Below are positions 7,942-14,560 of a stretch of DNA of 64,000 nucleotides, piece after piece. Position 1 is the stretch's first letter; each line of letters begins with the position of its first letter. The translations under genes and the position numbers were made by a program. Below the pieces are notes generated by a model. The model searched no databases. It worked only from the letters and a program-made list of their open reading frames with translations, and was not told the DNA's origin. This stretch comes from JAEXNA01 sp037189585 (GTDB lineage Bacteria > Vulcanimicrobiota > Xenobia > Xenobiales > JADMJV01), in the NCBI GenBank assembly GCA_037189585.1, contig JBBCJA010000032.1, positions 35,541 through 99,540 on the forward strand. The letters are read 5' to 3'.

Positions 7942-8844
7942 TTAGATGCTGGTGGCGGTGGTGGCGTGCTTGAGAACTCCAGCCGCTCCCACTTTGCGCT
8001 CGAGATCTAAGAATTTTCGTAATCCGGTGTAGTAGATGGTTTGGACCGGCTGTTCCAGGATGGCGGTCTGGCTGGTCCGCCGAGCGTGCTGGGCGACTTT
8101 GTAGGCGACCCACTCGGCGAACCCCTCGCGCATCTCCGGCGATGTCCGGCTATACTCGGAGTGATTCTCCGCGTGCCAAACGTGAGCGTATTCGTGGGCG
8201 CTCACGGTGACGAACCTCTCCTCGGGAACACCGTTGAGAAGATAGACGGTAGCCGGTTCGGTCCAGCGCTCTTGACCGCGCGACTTTAACACGAGTTGAG
8301 TCAGGCCTAGGATCTTGCCGCTAGCTACGGATACGGGCTGATATTGGCCTTGGGAGACCGCGACCAGGCCCGGGACATCGACGAGCCGAATTTCTTTGAC
8401 TGGCTTTTTGAGCGTCATTTGGACTCCCAGAGCCGAAATGACCTCCTGAGTGGCCAGGCCGAAAAGTTGATGGGCCCGCTGCGGAGTAAAGACAGCGGTT
8501 TGGCCGTCTCGTCCGCACAGATGGCGACCGTCGGAAAGTTTTTGGCCTCCCGTTTTAGGGTCCGCCGGGGAGGCGCAGAGATAGCAGGCCGGATGGCTTG
8601 TCATGCAGGTTTGGCAGAAAGGGATGCGGTCGGGTCCGACCGCCTTGTACTCTCCGGTGATGGAGGTTCCGCAATTGCTGCATTGGGGCAGGGCGCTCCG
8701 CCAGTGCTCGGCGCAGTAAGAGGAACTGCCGACGCGATAGCCGTTGATGATGGGTTGGCGGCAGACCTGGCAAAGCTCCTGAGCCTGAAGTCCGAGAGCT
8801 AAGAGGAGAATGGTGAAGGTGGCTATCGTTCTCTGGTGTAGCAA
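7942..8844 (-). CDS. Exported DA1-like zinc metallopeptidase with Cys-rich zinc fingers
   Basis: A 300-residue protein with a signal peptide (residues 1-21), then a Cys-rich region of LIM-like zinc knuckles (CQVCRQPI, CAEHW, CSNCGTSI, CQTC, CYLC) and a C-terminal peptidase with HEYAHVWH (His217, Glu218, His221) and a later EGFAEWVAY. LIM-type fingers plus a HExxHxW peptidase is the layout of the plant ubiquitin-activated peptidase DA1 and its bacterial relatives. The start is a TTG, the only one giving a good signal peptide, overlapping the upstream M50 gene by 22 bp. Exported DA1-like proteins have no established bacterial role. Confidence 0.75.
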   Translation of the reverse strand: MLHQRTIATFTILLLALGLQAQELCQVCRQPIINGYRVGSSSYCAEHWRSALPQCSNCGTSITGEYKAVGPDRIPFCQTCMTSHPACYLCASPADPKTGGQKLSDGRHLCGRDGQTAVFTPQRAHQLFGLATQEVISALGVQMTLKKPVKEIRLVDVPGLVAVSQGQYQPVSVASGKILGLTQLVLKSRGQERWTEPATVYLLNGVPEERFVTVSAHEYAHVWHAENHSEYSRTSPEMREGFAEWVAYKVAQHARRTSQTAILEQPVQTIYYTGLRKFLDLERKVGAAGVLKHATTATSI

Positions 8845-9509
8845 CGGAAACCCCAGAAAAGAACGACTAAGGAGAGGCCTCCGCAGAGGAGACCCCAGAA
8901 CCAGTAGGGCAGCCAGAGCTGCTGGGCGATCAGCTGGACATCGGAGATTCTGCCTTCGCCCGCGGTCTTGGTGAAAAGGTAGTCAGCTCGGGTGAAGACG
9001 GAGATACCGAGTTGGACGGCGATGAACACGATGGCGGCTTCCAAGGATTTTCGGCTCCAGCGTTTGGCGGCATAAAGAAGTATTGGACCGAGTCCAAGGG
9101 TGAAAAGGAGCGCCCAGAAAGATCGAGCAGCCAGCAGACCGATGAGACAGAGGGCGATGGCCAGTCCGACGGTGGTACCTTTGAGCCTGCGTTCTGAGCC
9201 TCGAGCCGCCCAGAACAGGCCGGCCGCGGCGATGGAAGGGCCCAGGAGGCCCCCGGCGGCGATAAGTGCCGCGCGCCAGGCGCTACTGGGGAATCTGGAA
9301 AGCGTCTCTCCCGAAGCGTTCCATTCGATGGTGACTTTATCGAAGTGCCCACCGACAAGGATGGCGGTGATCCCATGGCCGAGTTCGTGGAAAAGGGTAG
9401 AGAAGAGAATGAGGACTCGCCCCAGGAGCATCACGACCGGAACGTCGGATGCCATCATCAAAGCGAAAGAGATGACTACCATCAGTGCAAACAGGTGGGA
9501 ACGCTTCAT
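8823..9509 (-). CDS. M50-like membrane metallopeptidase (M50B-type)
   Basis: A 228-residue integral membrane protein with about six hydrophobic segments. HELGH lies in the second (FSTLFHELGHGITAILVGG), and a GPSIAAAG stretch near residue 95 resembles the region after the active site in M50B proteins. It lacks the PDZ domain of RseP-type site-2 proteases. The gene overlaps the exported DA1-like peptidase by 22 bp, so the two are translationally linked and may act on a common envelope substrate (inference). Confidence 0.8.
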   Translation of the reverse strand: MKRSHLFALMVVISFALMMASDVPVVMLLGRVLILFSTLFHELGHGITAILVGGHFDKVTIEWNASGETLSRFPSSAWRAALIAAGGLLGPSIAAAGLFWAARGSERRLKGTTVGLAIALCLIGLLAARSFWALLFTLGLGPILLYAAKRWSRKSLEAAIVFIAVQLGISVFTRADYLFTKTAGEGRISDVQLIAQQLWLPYWFWGLLCGGLSLVVLFWGFRCYTRER

Positions 9510-9596
9510 CGTGAAGAGTTTAAACGGTCGTCGATGGCTTCCTGTTTCGGTTGGGTTGGGTACGTGCGCCGCCCTGGGTCGCGGAATGCGCTTTCT

Positions 9597-9614
9597 TCGA
9601 GTGGCGGCACTCGA
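9597..9614. other. Perfect hairpin in the 222-bp gap before the 9732 gene
   Basis: TCGAGTG, loop GCGG, CACTCGA: a 7-bp perfect stem in the gap between two divergent genes. No T-run follows. Nothing else is recognisable in 9510-9731. Confidence 0.35.
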
Positions 9615-9731
9615 GTGCGCCGCTCTTGCAAGGCAGCCGTTACGCAGTCTTGCGACCAGGGCCCGAGTCGCCCGAGTTGCCGCGCCTGAAGTTTCAGCGT
9701 CTGTTAAGCTTCGAGGTCTACAGTTCGCAAC

Positions 9732-10856
9732 ATGGACGTATCAGGACTCAATCGCCAGCTCCCCACTCAAGCGACCGCGCGGGGCCGAGAGCTTGTGGCC
9801 AAGATGTTGCGGGGGGATACTATCGAGTCAGAGGGCCTGAGGGATGCGGCCATCGAGCAGCTCTCCACCATTCCCGAGCCCTGGCTCGAGAAGCTGGCCG
9901 ACGAGAATTTGGCCTACGTCGCTCTGGCCGGTGACGAGACACTGGCCGATACGAACATCCTTTGGAGCTATTCGCCCGAGGAACTCAAAGAGAAAGCCCA
10001 GCAAGCCCAACCGTTGGTCGCCGAGGTTAGCGCCGAGATCGACGCCGAAACGGCCAAGCTATCCCCGGATGAGGCCGCCTTCGCCGAGATCGGACGCGCC
10101 ACGGAATTGGCCGAGCGCCTGGCCGTTAAGTTCGACTCTCAAGGAATCGGCTTCTTTCCTCGTGTACAGCGCGGTGAGACTCCGCTTGAGTACATCCACA
10201 ACGAGTTTAACATAGTCGACGATCCCTACCATGAGTACGTCAGTCCCGACCAACCGAAAGAGAGCGAAATTTTCAACAGCTTGCTGACCGCCGTCAATGG
10301 CGAGGGAGCGATCAAAGACGGTGTGGTCGACCCCCAGAACGATGTCTTGATCGTTCCTTACAAGATGAGAAAGGACAAGCGAGTCAGCCCGGTTACGGAA
10401 AAGAGCTTGTCGGCCATCACGGGTCAGCAGATGGACAACAATCATGGCTTGAATGCCTGGCCCGCGCGCCTGATCGTTGTCGACGACCAAGTCGTGGAGC
10501 TGCCCTCGCGCAAGATGGGCTTCCATTCGGTCTTGCTGCACGAGTCGGGACACGCCATCGACTATGCGGCTGAAGGGATTAAGGAGTTCGACCACCGCGC
10601 CACCGTCGACCGCATGTACGCCCAGGATGTGAAGAAGTATCAGACGGGAGAGAACGTGTTCTTGACCTCGCGTGCCATGGACAACGAGCGCGAATACTTC
10701 GCCGAGGCGGTCGAGGCGTATCTGACCAAACCGGTCGACTCTCCCGGAAATTTCTACAAGCAGGAGAACAATCATGACGAGCTCAAGGCCAAGAATCCCG
10801 AGCTGTACGCTTACATCGACAAACTGATGCAGTGGAAGGGCAACCCCGCCGCTTAG
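9732..10856 (+). CDS. Lethal-factor-like (ATLF/M34-type) metallopeptidase-domain protein
   Basis: A 374-residue protein without signal peptide or membrane segments. The C-terminal third has a gluzincin pattern: HESGHAID (His270, Glu271, His274), then about 45 residues later NEREYFAEAVEAY, supplying the third ligand. This HExGHAID plus YFAEA spacing resembles the peptidase domain of anthrax lethal factor and related toxin-type proteins. The N-terminal 200 residues are helical and acidic and not recognised. It could be an effector released from the cell or a cytosolic protease. The 41-bp repeat family appears twice directly after its stop codon. Confidence 0.65.
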   Translation: MDVSGLNRQLPTQATARGRELVAKMLRGDTIESEGLRDAAIEQLSTIPEPWLEKLADENLAYVALAGDETLADTNILWSYSPEELKEKAQQAQPLVAEVSAEIDAETAKLSPDEAAFAEIGRATELAERLAVKFDSQGIGFFPRVQRGETPLEYIHNEFNIVDDPYHEYVSPDQPKESEIFNSLLTAVNGEGAIKDGVVDPQNDVLIVPYKMRKDKRVSPVTEKSLSAITGQQMDNNHGLNAWPARLIVVDDQVVELPSRKMGFHSVLLHESGHAIDYAAEGIKEFDHRATVDRMYAQDVKKYQTGENVFLTSRAMDNEREYFAEAVEAYLTKPVDSPGNFYKQENNHDELKAKNPELYAYIDKLMQWKGNPAA

Positions 10857-10862
10857 CGGGCA

Positions 10863-10940
10863 TGCTATCGTGAAAACGGGCAGCATTGCCCGCGCGAGTT
10901 GGGGTGCTATCAAGAAAACTGGCAGCGCTACCCGCGCGAG
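10863..10940 (-). repeat. Two-copy remnant of the 41-bp dispersed repeat
   Basis: Two units 42 bp apart (10863 and 10905), each running TGCTATC, AGAAAACTGGCAG-like core, then CCCGCGCGAG. Read on the minus strand they match the eight-unit array at 26600-26919. They fill the gap between the convergent genes ending at 10856 and 10956. Confidence 0.85.
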
Positions 10941-10955
10941 GTGGGTGGACAGGCC

Positions 10956-11942
10956 CTAAAACTGAGGTGGCGGCATCTGATCGAGCCGCACGGTATTTCC
11001 CGGAGGAAGCGATTCGGGTAGGTCGTAGCGTGGCGGAAGAGGAGCTCCCGCGAGTGGGGGAGGGGGAGCCACTGTCGCTGTCTTAGAGGAGTCTACTGGT
11101 ACGGTGAGCTCGGTCAGCGATTCCGACTCGGAACTCCCGGTCACGTTGTCTGGCTCGGAAAAATGCTCTGTGGCGAGGGGGTCGGAAATTTTCGCTGGCG
11201 AACTCGGCTCGAAGGAAGGGCCCCCGGTGGTGTTCGGTTCGGAAATCCCGGCGGATGTGTCCGGCTCCCCACTCTCCTCGTCGGCAATCGTGATCTTGGC
11301 TCCAAAATTCTGCATCAACAGAGTCAGGTACTTCTCCAGGCCGTAAAAGTAGACCTGAAGGTCCTCGCGGATAGCGTCGATGTCGAGCTCGAAATCCGAC
11401 AATCGATATTTCCCCAGGTTGGCCAGCACATTCATCGCGACCACTAGCCGGGCTCCTCGCAGTTCGAAAGTCATCGTTCCGGGCGGTTTCAAATCCGGCG
11501 GGCTGTCGAGATACAGTTTAGGCAGGCGCTTTCCGCCGAGAAACGTTCCCATCATCGTCCTGGCGTTGACGGTCATCGCCTGGCGCAATGTATCAGGGTC
11601 GTTACAGTAGCGGGAAAGCTCTAAGCCCAACTGCGCCACGAAGCGGCCCTGGGCCAGAAATGGAAGGTCCTGGCGATAGGGCACGATCAACACTTTGCAC
11701 TGGTCCCGGTCCTGTTGCTCGAAAAATAGCTCGATGTTGCCGTTGCACTGCCGCCGGGGCGTACCAAGAACAGCTAGTCCCAACCCTTCTGGCTCCTTCT
11801 CGAAGCTGCAGAGCCGAAAACCGGACTCTCGCAACGCCTCGATCGCTCCTCCGGCGAAGGTGGAGAAGAACTGAACCTTGCGGCGGATTCCGTTGTAACG
11901 GTTCTGTCCGCTCAGGGTGAGCTCGTCGTAGATACTCTCCAC
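10956..11942 (-). CDS. Unknown protein with disordered acidic/proline C-terminus, 328 aa
   Basis: No family recognised. Residues 1-210 are a mixed alpha/beta domain ending in a helix with YGLEKYLTLLMQNF; residues 215-328 are low-complexity, rich in Ser, Glu, Thr and Pro, and end in LDQMPPPQF. The ordered part shares its general layout and an LEKYL-type end with the 195-aa protein encoded at 12464-13051, suggesting paralogy. GTG start 2 bp after the previous stop, with AAGGTC upstream. Last gene of a three-gene operon; no signal peptide. The disordered tail may serve as a tether or a partner-binding region. Confidence 0.7.
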   Translation of the reverse strand: MESIYDELTLSGQNRYNGIRRKVQFFSTFAGGAIEALRESGFRLCSFEKEPEGLGLAVLGTPRRQCNGNIELFFEQQDRDQCKVLIVPYRQDLPFLAQGRFVAQLGLELSRYCNDPDTLRQAMTVNARTMMGTFLGGKRLPKLYLDSPPDLKPPGTMTFELRGARLVVAMNVLANLGKYRLSDFELDIDAIREDLQVYFYGLEKYLTLLMQNFGAKITIADEESGEPDTSAGISEPNTTGGPSFEPSSPAKISDPLATEHFSEPDNVTGSSESESLTELTVPVDSSKTATVAPPPPLAGAPLPPRYDLPESLPPGNTVRLDQMPPPQF

Positions 11943-11944
11943 GG

Positions 11945-12448
11945 TTAGACCTTCTTGAACTTTCGCAGAGTCTCTTCAAGTTTGGCCACGATCTCCATCA
12001 GATCTGCCCGCAGACGCTCGGCGTTAACCACCTTGTTGTCGACGTAAGCGCTGATGTTTTTGACCGTCGACGAAGTGGCATAGATGGTGTTGTACTCGTG
12101 GTTGACCTTGATCTGCCCGAGCAACGGAACTTTCATAATGTTGCTAAAGTCGGTCTTGAACATCTCGATCATATCGTCCGGGTCGGCCAATTTGTTGCGA
12201 ACCTCGGCGGTCAGATTCATCAGCCCGGCGCCTGCGATCTTTTTGTCCAGAGTGACGCGTAGGGCGAAAAGAACCGGTCCGTCGATCAAAAAGCGTCCCG
12301 ACTGATACCCCGGAGCGGCATGAAATCCGATGCACGGATATCCTTCCTTTTCCATGATGCGAACGATCTCGCCGAAGACCATCTCATCTTTGGAAGTGAA
12401 CTCCTGGACCGCTTGCGTCAGATCGGTGAATAATTTCAGTAAAGCCAC
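11945..12448 (-). CDS. Unknown protein, 167 aa
   Basis: No family recognised. A compact soluble alpha/beta protein with alternating strand-like runs (SGRFLIDGPVLFALRVTLDKK) and a C-terminal amphipathic helix (ERLRADLMEIVAKLEETLRKF). It lies between two genes whose products appear related to one another, with 2-bp and 15-bp gaps, and probably forms a complex with them. GTG start with GGAGG about 11 bases upstream. Confidence 0.7.
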   Translation of the reverse strand: MALLKLFTDLTQAVQEFTSKDEMVFGEIVRIMEKEGYPCIGFHAAPGYQSGRFLIDGPVLFALRVTLDKKIAGAGLMNLTAEVRNKLADPDDMIEMFKTDFSNIMKVPLLGQIKVNHEYNTIYATSSTVKNISAYVDNKVVNAERLRADLMEIVAKLEETLRKFKKV

Positions 12449-12463
12449 TTTGAGCCCAGCCTC

Positions 12464-13051
12464 CTACGCCATAATTCCCGCAAGATATTTTTCCAGACAC
12501 TGATAGGTGGCCTGAAAGTGAGTCCAGAGTTTCTCCCGGTCCACTTTGAAAGAGTCCAAGGACACATAGTCCCGTAAATCCAACAAAAGGGTGGTCTCAC
12601 AGGTCGCGATCCCATTGTCCTGGTCGACCTTCATCACTCCGGGGTCAGCCATCCCCGCCACTCTTCCTTCTCCGGCAAATTCGCTTTGAAGCTCCGAACG
12701 GGCGGCCCTAACGATCTTCTTCAAGTCGGGATAAGCTCGCCCCACACCCAGAGTCACCGTGGTCAAATGCCCCACTGTCTTGGAAAAGAGGTAGTCTTCC
12801 CCTCGTTGGTGATCGACTTTGACGATATTTCGATTGCGCTGGTGGTCGGAGAACATCAGGTAGTGACTGGTTCCATCCGAGCCCGCGTTGAGTAGAAACA
12901 TACCGTTGTCGAGATGACAGGTGATGATCGAGCCTACAAAGACATCGTCGATCCATCCGTTGCGTTCGATGTCGTCGTATCGGCGCCAACTCTCCTCGAC
13001 CAGTTTGATGAAACGGTCCTCGAGTTCTTGATTGGGTACAAAAGTGCTCAT
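12464..13051 (-). CDS. Unknown protein, 195 aa (first gene of three-gene operon)
   Basis: No family recognised with confidence. Starts with a helix (ELEDRFIKLVEESWRRYD), then several strands with aromatic and acidic residues, and ends with a helix TYQCLEKYLAGIM. The helix-strand-helix order is reminiscent of the YbjN/type III secretion chaperone fold, but I could not confirm that. ATG at 13051 with GGAGG at good spacing. It leads an operon with the 167-aa and 328-aa genes and is divergent from the rlmD-type gene across 99 bp. Confidence 0.7.
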   Translation of the reverse strand: MSTFVPNQELEDRFIKLVEESWRRYDDIERNGWIDDVFVGSIITCHLDNGMFLLNAGSDGTSHYLMFSDHQRNRNIVKVDHQRGEDYLFSKTVGHLTTVTLGVGRAYPDLKKIVRAARSELQSEFAGEGRVAGMADPGVMKVDQDNGIATCETTLLLDLRDYVSLDSFKVDREKLWTHFQATYQCLEKYLAGIMA

Positions 13052-13150
13052 CGATCACCCTCCGAGAGGTGCCACTTCTCCCTCGGAGTTAACCGCTCCT
13101 GGAGCCGAAGTCACAGGAACCGACCTCGGGATGCGGAACAAGGTCAAGGT

Positions 13151-14554
13151 GTGACGAGTGTCAAGGTGGGAGACCGAATCGAGGTCGATATCGAGGATAT
13201 CGCCGCTGGGGGCGAGGGTGTGGGGAAACTCGATGGTTTTGTTCTTTTTGTTCCCGGTGGAGCTCCAGGAGACCGGCTCGAGGTCGAGCTTCTGGCCGTC
13301 AAGCGCAAGTACGGCCGGGGACGGATCGTCAAGATTCTGCAGGCTTCGCGCCGCCGGGTCAAGCCGCCCTGTCCGGTTTACGATAGCTGTGGCGGATGCC
13401 AGTTCCAGCACCTCGACTATGACTCTCAACTCTTCTTTAAAACCAAGATGGTCAGGGATTCCCTGGAGCATCTCGGCTCGCTCTCGGGGGTCGAGGTCAG
13501 GCCTTGCCGAGGCATGAAGAACCCCTGGGCCTATCGCAACAAAGCTCAGATGATGGTCGCCGGACGGCCCTACCTTCGGCCGGCGGGAGAGGAGTCGAAG
13601 ATTCCCCGTCTGCGCCCGTACTTTGGCTTCTACGAGCAACGAAGCCATCGCGTGGTTCCGATCGAGGAGTGCCTGATCCAGTCCGAGGAGAATAACGTTC
13701 TCTTGAAAGCCGCTCGAAACATGGTGGAGCGTCTGCAGTGGGAGCCTTTCCAAGAAAAAAGGGGGCAGGGCCTGCTTCGCTACGTGATTGCCCGCTCGAC
13801 CCAGCGGGGCGAGTCGATGCTGATCCTTGTGGCTTCCCAGCCGGACCTGCCGCATATCAAGGAGTTTCTCTCCGACCTTCGCCGGAGAGTTCCGACCCTT
13901 AAAGGCGTCATGGTCAACGTCAACGCCGGCGTGACCAACGTCATTTTAGGCAGCACGACTCGAGTTCTTTGGGGGCAGGACCATCTGATCGAAGAGATCG
14001 CCGGGTTAAAGTTTCGAATATCCCCGGCCTCTTTCTTTCAAGTCAACGCCTGGGGACTGGAGACCATCTACAAGACGCTTGATGAGGCCCTGCCCATTCA
14101 CCGCAAGGATGCCGTCTTGGACCTCTACTGCGGCGTTGGCAGTATGGCTCTCTACCTGGCCCGGCGCGCGCGCAGGGTGGTGGGGATCGACTCTTGCGCT
14201 CCAGCCATCGAGGACGCCATCAGTAATTCCGATCTCAATGAACTCAGAAACACGACTTTTCACGTGGGTGCCAGTGAAAAGGTGTTGCCGCGCCTGTACC
14301 AACAAGGTGAAAGATTCGCCGCCGCTGTTCTCGACCCGCCACGGAAGGGGTGCGCGCCGGAGGTTTTGAACACCGTACACCGCATGCGTATCCCCAAACT
14401 GGTCTATGTCTCCTGTAATCCCGCGACGCTCGCGCGCGATCTCGGACTGCTTAAGGACCTGGGGTATCGTACCGATAGTATTCAACCGATCGACATGTTT
14501 CCGCAAACCTACCACGTGGAGTCGGTCGCCACCCTGACCAGGGTTGGGAGATAG
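13151..14554 (+). CDS. rlmD: 23S rRNA (uracil-5-)-methyltransferase, RlmD/TrmA family
   Basis: A 467-residue class I SAM methyltransferase. An N-terminal TRAM domain (VGDRIEVDIEDIAAGGEGVG) precedes the Fe-S cysteines (CPVYDSCGGCQF plus the later ECLIQ). The catalytic domain has LDLYCGVGSMALYLA for SAM, LDPPRKGCAPEV and the nucleophile in YVSCNPATLARDL. It methylates uracil C5 in 23S rRNA; RlmD versus RlmCD cannot be settled. The open frame extends to 12914, but that part runs antisense through the neighbouring gene, so I use the GTG at 151 of that kilobase (13151), which starts right before the TRAM domain. Seven bases upstream of the Clp gene. Confidence 0.9.
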   Translation: MTSVKVGDRIEVDIEDIAAGGEGVGKLDGFVLFVPGGAPGDRLEVELLAVKRKYGRGRIVKILQASRRRVKPPCPVYDSCGGCQFQHLDYDSQLFFKTKMVRDSLEHLGSLSGVEVRPCRGMKNPWAYRNKAQMMVAGRPYLRPAGEESKIPRLRPYFGFYEQRSHRVVPIEECLIQSEENNVLLKAARNMVERLQWEPFQEKRGQGLLRYVIARSTQRGESMLILVASQPDLPHIKEFLSDLRRRVPTLKGVMVNVNAGVTNVILGSTTRVLWGQDHLIEEIAGLKFRISPASFFQVNAWGLETIYKTLDEALPIHRKDAVLDLYCGVGSMALYLARRARRVVGIDSCAPAIEDAISNSDLNELRNTTFHVGASEKVLPRLYQQGERFAAAVLDPPRKGCAPEVLNTVHRMRIPKLVYVSCNPATLARDLGLLKDLGYRTDSIQPIDMFPQTYHVESVATLTRVGR

Positions 14555-14560
14555 TCTGTT

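Noticed and set aside
12914..13150. Longer N-terminus for the RlmD-type methyltransferase
   Set aside because: The added 79 residues run antisense through the neighbouring gene and precede the normal TRAM start.
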